Origin: Shewanella yunxiaonensis
GTDB taxonomy: Bacteria > Pseudomonadota > Gammaproteobacteria > Enterobacterales > Shewanellaceae
Direction of reading: 5' to 3'
Length of the DNA stretch: 64,000 nucleotides
Assembly: GCF_018223345.1 (NCBI RefSeq)
Contig: NZ_CP073587.1
Coordinates: 3,098,001 to 3,162,000, forward strand
The translations under genes were made by a program, and so were the position numbers. The notes beneath the pieces are model-generated. The model was not told the origin of the DNA, ran no database searches, and saw only the letters and a list, made by a program, of their open reading frames with translations. Of the stretch, positions 56,440-64,000 are shown piece by piece. Position 1 is the stretch's first letter. Every line of letters starts with the position of its first letter.

Positions 56440-58149
56440 TTAGAATTTTGCCATAGTCATCTGAAAGGTTTTATAACCGCCGCTGAGGTTACGGACATTA
56501 AAACCATTTTGCTGCAACATGCGATAAGCCACATGTCCACGCAAACCGACCTGACAAGCCACTAATATTTCTTTATCTTTCGGCAATTCATTCATTCGTT
56601 GACGCAACTGGTCAACCGGAATATTCACCGCCGCAGGAAATGCTCCGACGTTCACCAGCTCTGGTGGATTACGCACATCCAGCACTAGTTGATCAGCCGT
56701 TGGTTGCGCCACGTCTTCAGAATGGCAAACATGTTCATCACCATCGAGCACATTGGTTGCTACCATGCCGGCTTGATTCACTACATCGCGCGCTGAGCCA
56801 AAAGGTGGAGCATAAGTCAGCTCCAGATCCTGCAAATCTCGGACAGTCATCCCGGCTCGCTGAGCTACAGCCAACACATCAATACGCTTATCTATGCCAT
56901 CCATGCCCGCAGCCTGTGCCCCAAGAATCTTGCCATTGTCAGGATCGAACAATAATTTCAATGTTACCGGATGCGCCCCAGGGTAATAGCCGGCATGGCT
57001 GGCAGTATGGACGTAGACTTTCTGATACGGCAATTGCAAGCGTTTCAGTGTTTTCTCATTCAACCCCGTGCTGGCAATGGCTAAATCAAACAACTTACAG
57101 ATAGCGGTTCCTTGAGTACGATGGTACTGCTTATCCAGTCCCAACATATTGTCTGCTGCAATGCGACCCTGACGATTTGCGGGGCCAGCCAGTGGCACTA
57201 ATGTCGGGTTACCGGTAACGAAATCAGGAGTCTCCACCGCATCGCCAACAGTATATATGTCTGGATCAGAGGTACACATACCGCTATCGACTTTGATACC
57301 CCCACGTTCGCCCAAGGCGATACCTGCGCCATTGGCAAGGGCAACATCAGGCTTAACACCTACGGCCATAATGACCATATCCGTTGCCAACGGTTGTGCC
57401 GATGACAGAGACAGGCTCAACAACGCGTGATGGGGTGTCGGTTGATCATAAGCATCAACTGCTTCTGGTTCTGCGGGCAAACTGTCGAGACTTTCCACGG
57501 CAGTCAGTCCAGTGTTCAGACGCAGATCGACCCCTTTGTTAAGCAATTCTCGGTGAAGCAGGTTAGCCATTTCAGGGTCAACCGGTGCCATCACCTGCGG
57601 AGCAAGCTCCAACAACGTTGTGCGAACACCTCGTTGATGCAGCGCCTCAACCATTTCTAAACCGATAAAACCACCACCGACCACAGTGGCATGTTGTGGT
57701 TTATGTGCCACAAGCGCCGCAATAATTGCGTCCATATCGGCGATATTACGTAGCGTAAAAACATGGGGATTATTGATACCAGGAATGGGAGGCTTGATTG
57801 GGGACGCCCCCGGACTCAATAACAACTTGTCATAGCTTTCTTCGTACGTTTGCCCTGTGAGTACATTTTTAACCTGCAGTTTTTTAGTTACGGCATCAAC
57901 GGAAAGCACTTCATTGAAAATTCTGACGTCAACATTGAAACGTTTTTTAAAACTTTCAGGGGTTTGCAATAGCAAAGCATCCCTGGACGCAATATCGCCA
58001 CCAATGTGATACGGTAAGCCACAATTCGCAAACGAGACAAATTCCCCCCGTTCAAGCATGATAATCTGAGCGGTTTCCGACATCCGCCGGGCTCGCGCCG
58101 CTGCAGAAGCCCCACCGGCCACTCCACCGACAATGACGATCTTGGTCAT
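56440..58149 (-). CDS. CoA-disulfide reductase with C-terminal rhodanese domain
   Basis: 569 residues from the ATG at 58149 with GGAG upstream. The FAD fold is IVIVGGVAGGASAAARARR, with the single redox Cys in SFANCGLPYH (C43). NAD(P)H binding is at TVVGGGFIGLEMVEAL, then VGDAVETPD. The C-terminal rhodanese domain (about 480-569) has the active Cys in ILVACQVGLRGHVAYRML. This fusion (CoADR-RHD) reduces CoA persulfide or polysulfide and is common in Shewanella. Probably involved in sulfur handling. Single gene. Confidence 0.92.
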   Translation of the reverse strand: MTKIVIVGGVAGGASAAARARRMSETAQIIMLERGEFVSFANCGLPYHIGGDIASRDALLLQTPESFKKRFNVDVRIFNEVLSVDAVTKKLQVKNVLTGQTYEESYDKLLLSPGASPIKPPIPGINNPHVFTLRNIADMDAIIAALVAHKPQHATVVGGGFIGLEMVEALHQRGVRTTLLELAPQVMAPVDPEMANLLHRELLNKGVDLRLNTGLTAVESLDSLPAEPEAVDAYDQPTPHHALLSLSLSSAQPLATDMVIMAVGVKPDVALANGAGIALGERGGIKVDSGMCTSDPDIYTVGDAVETPDFVTGNPTLVPLAGPANRQGRIAADNMLGLDKQYHRTQGTAICKLFDLAIASTGLNEKTLKRLQLPYQKVYVHTASHAGYYPGAHPVTLKLLFDPDNGKILGAQAAGMDGIDKRIDVLAVAQRAGMTVRDLQDLELTYAPPFGSARDVVNQAGMVATNVLDGDEHVCHSEDVAQPTADQLVLDVRNPPELVNVGAFPAAVNIPVDQLRQRMNELPKDKEILVACQVGLRGHVAYRMLQQNGFNVRNLSGGYKTFQMTMAKF

Positions 58150-58562
58150 ACTCACTCCTGTTATTACTATCCAGTAAGTTAATTTCGATATATTGGGTTC
58201 GATAGCAAATAAAACGCCTAAGTATCCATGCCAATAGAAACGATTCAGGTTGCAACACTCGCTTTGACTTCATTGAAAAAACCAACCAGAGCCGTTCAGG
58301 GAAGTCGTCATCGGCAGCGTTAAACTAGCTTCTATAAGAATAAACTTATGGACTGAATGCAACCCTTTTCATCAAAAACCGCGATAAATGTCGTGGAGAA
58401 GCAAGCTGCACGCGAAAGGAGAAGAGTACCGTTTTTACCCGTTAAACTGAGCAGCTTAATTACATTGCGCTTTAAGGTAGAGCTGGAGACATTCTTATAG
58501 ACATGCGGCATGTATCATTATTGGCATAAGCCAATAATAAGCTCTTCTGTGGGAATGTACAG
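58150..58562. other. Intergenic region
   Basis: 413 bases between the CoA-disulfide reductase start and the DUF134 gene end, both on the minus strand. It holds the reductase promoter region; no gene, repeat or clear operator was found. Confidence 0.55.
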
Positions 58563-58862
58563 TTAATCGGTAGATTTATCCGAGGAGTCTGACGCCATCA
58601 TGAGCGCCTTACCATGCATAAGACAATCGGCCATTTTAAATCGGGCGGACTTAACCAGATTCGCCAGTGTCTGTCGTGAAACGCCCATTTCCTGGGCGGC
58701 TTCCTGTTGTTGCATCCCTTGAAAGTCCACGAGTCGTAACGCCTCAAATTCATCCGACCCCAGATAAACCTTGGCTAACTCAGTCATAGGAATTCCATTA
58801 GGTTTAAAGCATGAATCTGCTGGTCTTCCACATATTCTGCGGGGAATTTTTGGACGCCCCAT
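58563..58862 (-). CDS. DUF134-family DNA-binding protein
   Basis: 99 residues. The family pattern is PRIC-like RRICGRPADSCFKPNGIP, then DEFEALRLVDFQGMQQQEAAQEMGVSRQTLANLVKSAR, which is a sigma-70 region-4-like helix-turn-helix. It is a small predicted regulator of unknown target. It is upstream, in the same direction, of the CoA-disulfide reductase gene but separated by about 410 bases. Confidence 0.88.
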   Translation of the reverse strand: MGRPKIPRRICGRPADSCFKPNGIPMTELAKVYLGSDEFEALRLVDFQGMQQQEAAQEMGVSRQTLANLVKSARFKMADCLMHGKALMMASDSSDKSTD

Positions 58863-58984
58863 TACGGCTCCTGCATCAAATTTAAGTTAATTTTAATAGA
58901 GTATGCTTTCCAACTGATGAGTAAAGTATTATTGGTCAGGAGTATGACCCTTGTAACGCTCATCAGCAGGCATCAATGCTCATT

Positions 58985-59014
58985 AAAAAGCCAGTCACTA
59001 AGACTGGCCTTTTC
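58985..59014. terminator. Terminator of the petABC-sspAB side
   Basis: 7-bp stem GCCAGTC / GACTGGC (58990-58996 and 59002-59008), with AAAAA on one side and CTTTTC on the other. It lies 15-20 bases after the sspB stop on the minus strand. Confidence 0.85.
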
Positions 59015-59028
59015 TTATATCTACCTGC

Positions 59029-59490
59029 TTATTTGACCAAGGTCAAATGCGGTTTACTCTTTGGCTTATCACTGATGGATGTTGAGGTGGCAGTATCCTT
59101 CTCATCAGTTTCAGACGGAGAATCATCGACCACATTCAGGAATGACTCTTCGCCATCTTCCAAGAGATAGGCATCTTCCATATCAAATACAGTACCGGCA
59201 CCATTTTCTCGAGCATAAATTGCGACAATTGATGCCATGGGTAAGACAACTTGCTGTGGCACGCCACCAAAACGGGCGTGAAATTCCACAACATCGTTAG
59301 TCATCTGCAAATTTCCCACCGCTGACGCAGCTATATTCAGTACGATCTGACCATCTTTGACATACTGTAAAGGAACTTCAGTTCCCGGAATATTGGCGTC
59401 CACTACCACATGAGGCGTCAGATGGTTGTCCATCAACCATTCATAATACGCCCGCAACAGATAGGGGCGACTGGGAGTTAACTCTTTCAT
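59029..59490 (-). CDS. sspB: SspB, ClpXP adaptor for ssrA-tagged proteins
   Basis: 153 residues. The core is SRPYLLRAYYEWLMDNHLTPHVVVDA, QIVLNIAASAVGNLQM and ARFGGVPQQVVLPMASIVAIYARENGAG. The acidic linker is followed by the conserved ClpX-binding tail KPHLTLVK. It delivers ssrA-tagged substrates to ClpXP. The start overlaps the sspA stop by one base (TAATG). Confidence 0.96.
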   Translation of the reverse strand: MKELTPSRPYLLRAYYEWLMDNHLTPHVVVDANIPGTEVPLQYVKDGQIVLNIAASAVGNLQMTNDVVEFHARFGGVPQQVVLPMASIVAIYARENGAGTVFDMEDAYLLEDGEESFLNVVDDSPSETDEKDTATSTSISDKPKSKPHLTLVK

Positions 59491-60119
59491 TACAGGCCCA
59501 TACGCATTTCGCGTTCGGCTTCAGTTAATGATGCCTTAAACGAATCCCGTTCAAACACACGAGTCATATATGCTTTGATATCTTTTGCAGTCTTGCCTTC
59601 CAGCTCGATTCCCAATGCTGGCAAGCGCCACAGTAAAGGACCAAGGTAACAATCTGCCAAGCCAAATTCTTCACTCATAAAGAAAGGCATTTCAGCAAAT
59701 ACCGGCGCAATCGACAGGATGCTTTCCAGCAGCTCTTTACGGGCATCTTCTGCACGCTCACCCTTACGGATGCGATCTACCAGACTATACCAGTCACGCT
59801 CAATACGGTGCATCATCAGACGAGTTTGTCCACGAGATACCGGATATACCGGCATCAATGGTGGATGCGGAAAGCGCTCATCCAGATATTCCATGATGAT
59901 ACGGCTTTCATACAGCACCAACTCACGGTCTACCAAGGTAGGCACAGAATTATAGGGATTGAGTTCGAGTAAATCTTCAGGCAGATCATTAGGGTCAACC
60001 TGCAAAACATCCACTGTCACCCCTTTTTCAGCCAATACAATGCGAACTTGATGGCTATAGAGATCGTCAGCCCCAGAAAACAGGGTCATAATAGAGCGTT
60101 TATTGGCAGCGACAGCCAT
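59490..60119 (-). CDS. sspA: SspA, stringent starvation protein A
   Basis: 209 residues with a glutathione-transferase fold: MTLFSGADDLYSHQVRIVLAEKGV, then LNPYNSVPTLVDRELVLYESRIIMEYLDERFPHPPLMP with the conserved PHP. It binds RNA polymerase and affects stationary-phase and acid-stress genes. It forms an operon with sspB, as in most gammaproteobacteria. Confidence 0.96.
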   Translation of the reverse strand: MAVAANKRSIMTLFSGADDLYSHQVRIVLAEKGVTVDVLQVDPNDLPEDLLELNPYNSVPTLVDRELVLYESRIIMEYLDERFPHPPLMPVYPVSRGQTRLMMHRIERDWYSLVDRIRKGERAEDARKELLESILSIAPVFAEMPFFMSEEFGLADCYLGPLLWRLPALGIELEGKTAKDIKAYMTRVFERDSFKASLTEAEREMRMGL

Positions 60120-60147
60120 TGATACCCTCCAGATTCAGAAAAAACAA

Positions 60148-60180
60148 ATGTAAACGAGGGGCTAAGCCCCCCGTTTACAT
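60148..60180 (-). terminator. Strong stem-loop between petC and sspA
   Basis: Outer stem ATGTAAACG / CGTTTACAT and inner stem GGGGC / GCCCC, with a T-rich tract on the minus strand from the A-run at 60138-60144. It lies between the petC stop and the sspA start, and probably terminates petABC or reduces read-through. Confidence 0.8.
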
Positions 60181-60214
60181 TATGCGGATGATATATTCTA
60201 CCTTGTAACTGCCG

Positions 60215-60943
60215 TTAGTGTACATCTTTCCAATACTCTTTCTTAAGTAACCACGCCAGAAATAGAAAGATAACCAAAAAGCCCAATACCCAAATGCCAA
60301 TCTGCTGACGTTGGGTTTTCATCGGTTCCGCGGAATAAGCTAAATAGTTTATCAGGTCGGTCACCAAGCGATCATACTCTGTCGCTGACAACTGTCCCCC
60401 TGTGGGCGATGACACCCCCACCACTTGTTGTCTTGCTTTGCCATTGATGGTTTCCGTTTCCAATATCGGCTCAGCCAATCCTTGAAGATCCTGCAACACA
60501 TGGGGCATTGCCACGTACGGGTACTGTAGATTATTAACCCCAAAAGGCCGCTGCGGATCCCGATAGAAACCCTGCAGAAAACGGTAGACCCAGGCTTCGC
60601 CTCTGACTCTTACCACTAAGGTTAAATCGGGTGGCGCAACACCAAACCAACGCGCGGCATCCTTTTTCGACATCGCATTTTCCATTAACTCGAAAGACTT
60701 GGCATCGGTGAGGATAGCATCCGACATCTGTGCGTCTGATAACTGCAGATCGTTCGCCACCTGGTTATAGCGTTGATAATGGGTACTGTGGCAGCCAGAA
60801 CAATATTGTTGGAATGCCTTAAAGCCACGCTGAAGCGAGGAAACATCTCGACTGCCTAAATCTATCGGCAATGGCGGAATGCCATCAGTTGCCCAAACAC
60901 ATGTTGGCAACAGTATCAAAAACGCGAGTAATATGGCTCTCAT
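60215..60943 (-). CDS. petC: Cytochrome c1 subunit of the bc1 complex
   Basis: 242 residues. Signal peptide (RAILLAFLILLPTCVWA). The heme c motif CSGCH is in FQQYCSGCHSTHYQRYN. The probable Met ligand is near VAMPHVLQDL, and a C-terminal membrane helix (GIWVLGFLVIFLFLAWLL) anchors it. It passes electrons from the Rieske protein to cytochrome c. The start overlaps the petB stop by four bases. Confidence 0.96.
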   Translation of the reverse strand: MRAILLAFLILLPTCVWATDGIPPLPIDLGSRDVSSLQRGFKAFQQYCSGCHSTHYQRYNQVANDLQLSDAQMSDAILTDAKSFELMENAMSKKDAARWFGVAPPDLTLVVRVRGEAWVYRFLQGFYRDPQRPFGVNNLQYPYVAMPHVLQDLQGLAEPILETETINGKARQQVVGVSSPTGGQLSATEYDRLVTDLINYLAYSAEPMKTQRQQIGIWVLGFLVIFLFLAWLLKKEYWKDVH

Positions 60944-62154
60944 TTGAAGGTCACCCTATCTGGCACAGGCTTGGTTTTCTCGCGTTTACTATAAAACCAC
61001 AGCGCAATGAAAAAGCCAAAATAGCCCACTGTTAATATCCGGGCCAGCAGTTTCAAAAATAGCGTTTCCGGTTGTAAGCCGATGATGCCTAATGCCACAA
61101 AACAGCAAGCAAATTGCAGCAAATTGATTTTGTGCCAACGGCTACGGTAACGCACAGATTTAACCTTACACCGATCGAGCCAAGGCATAATGAATAGCAT
61201 GACCACCGCCATCGCCATTACCACCATCCCGCCTAACTTGTCGGGGATTGCCCGCAACATCGCGTAAAACGGCGTAAAATACCAAACGGGAGTAATATGA
61301 TCGGGCGTTTTTAACGGATCAGCCGCTTCAAAATTGGGCCCTTCTAGCAATAAGCCTCCACCTTGCGGCATGAAAAAAATCAGGTAACAAAAGACCAGTA
61401 GAAAGCCAGCAACGCCCACCAGGTCTTTAACGGTATAATAGGGATGAAACGGAATGCCATCTAACGGCCAGCCATTCTCATCTTTGAATTTCTTAATCTC
61501 CACACCATCGGGATTGTTCGAACCGACTTCGTGCAGCGCAATTAAATGCAGAAAGACTAATACCACCATAATCAGCGGTAACGCAATCGCGTGTAACGCG
61601 AAAAAGCGATTAAGTGTGGCACCGGACACGACATAGTCTCCCCGCACCCACAGTGCTAAATCATCGCCGATAACGGGAATTGCACCGAACAGCGAAATAA
61701 TGACTTGAGCCCCCCAATATGACATCTGTCCCCAGGGCAACAGGTAGCCCATAAAGGCTTCCATCATTAGTACCAGAAAGATCACCATACCAAAAAACCA
61801 CAGCAATTCTCTCGGCTTTTGATAAGAGCCGTACATCAGGCTACGGAACATGTGCAGGTAAACCACAAAAAAGAATGCGGATGCACCGGTAGAATGCATA
61901 TAACGCAGCAACCATCCATATTGCACATCGCGCATAATATATTCAATGGAGGCAAACGCACCTTCTACGGTCGGCACGTAACTCATGGTCAGCCAGATAC
62001 CGGTAAGCAATTGGTTAAACAACACCAACAATGACAACGCGCCAAACAGATACCAGAAATTGAAATTCTTCGGTGCCGGATATTGCCCAATATGCCGTTT
62101 ATAAGTGGCGCTAACGGGTAATCTTTCATCAATCCATTGTAATAATCTGCTCAT
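60940..62154 (-). CDS. petB: Cytochrome b subunit of the bc1 complex
   Basis: 404 residues with eight membrane helices. Paired heme ligands are His in YMHSTGASAFFFVVYLHMF and FFALHAIALPLIMVVLVFLHL. The quinol-site PEW motif is replaced by PVWYF (DHITPVWYFTPFY), as known in related gammaproteobacteria. One-base overlap (TGATG) with petA and four-base overlap with petC. Confidence 0.95.
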   Translation of the reverse strand: MSRLLQWIDERLPVSATYKRHIGQYPAPKNFNFWYLFGALSLLVLFNQLLTGIWLTMSYVPTVEGAFASIEYIMRDVQYGWLLRYMHSTGASAFFFVVYLHMFRSLMYGSYQKPRELLWFFGMVIFLVLMMEAFMGYLLPWGQMSYWGAQVIISLFGAIPVIGDDLALWVRGDYVVSGATLNRFFALHAIALPLIMVVLVFLHLIALHEVGSNNPDGVEIKKFKDENGWPLDGIPFHPYYTVKDLVGVAGFLLVFCYLIFFMPQGGGLLLEGPNFEAADPLKTPDHITPVWYFTPFYAMLRAIPDKLGGMVVMAMAVVMLFIMPWLDRCKVKSVRYRSRWHKINLLQFACCFVALGIIGLQPETLFLKLLARILTVGYFGFFIALWFYSKREKTKPVPDRVTFK

Positions 62155-62741
62155 CAGCTTGCTTCCTGATCAACACCGATAAGCACTCGCTCATCATCCA
62201 GATAACGATGAGGGGGGATCACCAGATTCAATGGTGCGGGCTGTCCCTGAAAAACACGTCCTGCCATATCGAATCCTGAGCCGTGACAGGGGCATAAAAA
62301 GCCAGAATCCACACCTTCTATTTCCCGGGAAAAGTCGTCACGGACATATGTTGGCGAGCAACCTAGGTGGGTACAGATCCCGACTGCAATAAAAATATCC
62401 GGCTTGATTGAACGGGTGGCATTTGTTGCGTAATCAGGTTGTTGCGGTTCTAGCGAATGAGGATCGCGTAACTTGTCATTATGGCTGTTTAAATTCTGCG
62501 ACATCGCTGTTGTGCGGCGCACGACCCAGATCGGCTTGCCTCGCCATTCCACTCGAATCATCTGTCCCGGCTCCAACTTGCTGATATTGACTTCTACCGG
62601 CAACCCTGCGGCTTTCACCCTTAATGTTGGATTCCAGGATTTGATAAACGGTATCGACGCGGCAACAACACCGGCACCACCGACGGCAGCAGTTGTGATT
62701 GCCAGAAATCTACGCCGACTATTATCTGCTGCGTCACTCAT
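62154..62741 (-). CDS. petA: Rieske iron-sulfur subunit of the bc1 complex
   Basis: 195 residues. The Tat-type signal-anchor is NSRRRFLAITTAAVGGAGVVAA. [2Fe-2S] ligands are in CTHLGCSPTY and CPCHGSGFD. The first gene of petABC. Confidence 0.96.
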   Translation of the reverse strand: MSDAADNSRRRFLAITTAAVGGAGVVAASIPFIKSWNPTLRVKAAGLPVEVNISKLEPGQMIRVEWRGKPIWVVRRTTAMSQNLNSHNDKLRDPHSLEPQQPDYATNATRSIKPDIFIAVGICTHLGCSPTYVRDDFSREIEGVDSGFLCPCHGSGFDMAGRVFQGQPAPLNLVIPPHRYLDDERVLIGVDQEAS

Positions 62742-62950
62742 CCTTTATCTCCAGAACTGCTTGGCATGGGATTATTGTTGTGGGTTGCCAATGCTGACTA
62801 CCATACAGGGACAAAACCTGCGCCGCATTATAAAAAAAAAAAAGAAGCAGATCATGGAAAATACTTCATTGTCGACAGCTTAAGCAATCGAACATCTGCA
62901 CCACTTTATTATCTTACGGTACATGTCATAACGGATGCGCCAGTTAAGGC

Positions 62951-62980
62951 AATAAAAAACCCGGCATTAGCCGGGCTTTT
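62951..62980 (-). terminator. Terminator of hflKC
   Basis: Stem CCCGGC / GCCGGG (62960-62965 and 62970-62975) with a four-base loop, with AAAAAA on the left (T-run on the minus strand) and CTTTT on the right. It is 14 bases after the hflC stop. The rest of 62742-62950 holds the petABC promoter region and a 12-base A tract at about 62831; no gene. Confidence 0.9.
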
Positions 62981-62993
62981 TATACGTTATCGC

Positions 62994-63917
62994 TTAGTTG
63001 CTCTCTTTCTTCATATATTTGAAGAAATCGCTATCGGGCGCTAACACCATAATGTCAGACTTGTTATTGAAACTGGCTCGATAAGCATCAAGGCTACGCA
63101 GGAAGCGGTAGAATTCCGGATCTTTCTGATAAGCATCCGCATAGATTTTAGCGGCGACGGCATCACCTTCCCCGCGAACGACTTGCGCCTGACGCCGTGC
63201 ATTTGACAAAGTCACAACAACGTTAGCATCGGTACGAGCGCGGATTTTTTCGGCTTCTTCCTTACCACGAGCACGATGTTCTTTGGCTACCGCCTGACGT
63301 TCAGCACGCATACGCTGGTAGATGCTGTTACTGACGTTAGCTGGCAAATTGATCTGTTTTACCCTGACGTCAACAACTTCGATACCAAGATCTTCTGCAC
63401 TCTTCGCGGCATTTTCCAATGCCTGACGCTGCAATTCATCACGGGTACTTCCTTCACCCTGACGGCTGGCATCTTCACTCACACCCGATACGATCTCTTT
63501 GATGGTGCGTTTACCGAATTCAGTACGCAAATCACTGTTGATCTTGCGTTGTAACAGTGCTTCAGCGTTGGATTTAATACCACCGTTTGTTGCCAGATAG
63601 TATTTTTCGAAATCCTTAATACGCCACTTCACATACGAATCGACCATCAAATCTTTCTTCTCGGAAGTGACAAAACGGTCTGCAGCACCATCCAGTGTCT
63701 GAATGCGGGCATCCAGATAACGGATCTTGTCAATCATCGGGATCTTGATATGCAAGCCAGGACCATAGACGCGGGTCACCATCTTGCCATCAACGTTATC
63801 TTTCAACACTTCACCGAAACGCGCCACAATAGCGCGTTCGCCTTCATTCACCACCATCAGTGAGGACAAAGCAATCCCGATACAGAAAGCTGCTACTACG
63901 ATTAAAATTCTGCCCAT
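62994..63917 (-). CDS. hflC: HflC, FtsH protease modulator
   Basis: 307 residues. An N-terminal membrane helix (ILIVVAAFCIGIALSSLMVV) is followed by a band-7/SPFH domain: VVNEGERAIVARFGEV, GLHIKIPMIDKIRYLDARIQT, VSEDASRQGEGSTRDELQ, GIEVVDVRVKQINLP. The alanine-rich helix follows. It forms a complex with HflK around FtsH. Start 3 bases after the hflK stop. Confidence 0.96.
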   Translation of the reverse strand: MGRILIVVAAFCIGIALSSLMVVNEGERAIVARFGEVLKDNVDGKMVTRVYGPGLHIKIPMIDKIRYLDARIQTLDGAADRFVTSEKKDLMVDSYVKWRIKDFEKYYLATNGGIKSNAEALLQRKINSDLRTEFGKRTIKEIVSGVSEDASRQGEGSTRDELQRQALENAAKSAEDLGIEVVDVRVKQINLPANVSNSIYQRMRAERQAVAKEHRARGKEEAEKIRARTDANVVVTLSNARRQAQVVRGEGDAVAAKIYADAYQKDPEFYRFLRSLDAYRASFNNKSDIMVLAPDSDFFKYMKKESN

Positions 63918-63920
63918 GGA

Positions 63921-64000
63921 TTATTCCCTCCCCTGACGAGTACGATCTTCACGGGTAGGCCGCCCGGTAATACTGGTATCGCTACCACTGACGTTACGGG
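63921..64000 (-). CDS. hflK: HflK, C-terminal end only
   Basis: Only the last 25 codons are in the window. They read RNVSGSDTSITGRPTREDRT and then RQGRE before TAA at 63921-63923. This basic, Arg-rich tail and the position just ahead of hflC match HflK of gammaproteobacteria. The rest lies beyond the right edge. Confidence 0.8.
   Translation of the reverse strand, partial: RNVSGSDTSITGRPTREDRTRQGRE

Overview
The window looks like a chromosomal segment of a nitrogen-fixing gammaproteobacterium, probably Shewanellaceae or a close relative. This is an inference from the hflKC / petABC-sspA-sspB neighbourhood, the large TonB receptors and the CoA-disulfide reductase. Most of it has balanced base composition. 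An AT-rich, IS-laden accessory stretch lies at about 19.3-27.1 kb.

Region 1 (1-19.2 kb). After a truncated M6 metalloprotease gene comes a Klebsiella-style nif cluster, all on the minus strand, in three transcription units: nifHDKTY plus a DUF6129 gene, nifENX-fdxB, and nifUSVWZM. Each unit has a recognisable sigma-54 -24/-12 promoter and two TGT-N10-ACA NifA sites. Two paralogous lipoproteins and a small membrane protein sit between nifX-fdxB and nifU. nifB, nifA, nifL, nifF, nifJ and nifQ are not in the window, so the cofactor pathway and its activator must be encoded elsewhere.

Region 2 (19.3-30.1 kb). This is an accessory region with dispersed ~380-bp repeats and three complete insertion sequences (ISAs1, IS5 and IS481 families), all with visible ends and target duplications. 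Its most interesting content is an AT-rich three-gene unit: a GHKL ATPase, a STAS-like DUF4325 protein and a one-TM protein. The ATPase gene is split by the ISAs1-family element. The 10-bp target duplication shows that removing the element restores a 396-residue reading frame. Further genes are a 102-aa conserved-looking protein, two small exported or anchored proteins, a methyltransferase and acuI.

Region 3 (30.2-43 kb). poxB, a YitT-family membrane protein, two tandem alkaline phosphatases (the second a lipoprotein with a collagen-like linker), a His-tailed periplasmic protein, a Fur-box-controlled TonB siderophore receptor, and a MASE1-GAF-PAS-GGDEF-EAL protein with a Cys-rich GAF domain.

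Region 4 (43-49 kb). A binding protein / FecCD permease / ATPase / SAM-methyltransferase operon is followed by a TonB-dependent receptor. Both units carry a near-perfect ModE box (CGNTATATA-N6-TATATANCG) just upstream of the start codon. Such genes would usually be called iron-siderophore uptake. The operators instead suggest a molybdenum-repressed, outer-membrane-to-cytoplasm molybdenum uptake system, which fits a strain carrying a molybdenum nitrogenase.

Region 5 (49-64 kb). A large TonB receptor with a downstream S9 peptidase, an ArnT-like glycosyltransferase, a CoA-disulfide reductase/rhodanese fusion, a DUF134 regulator, and conserved housekeeping genes: sspB, sspA, petC, petB, petA, hflC and the end of hflK.
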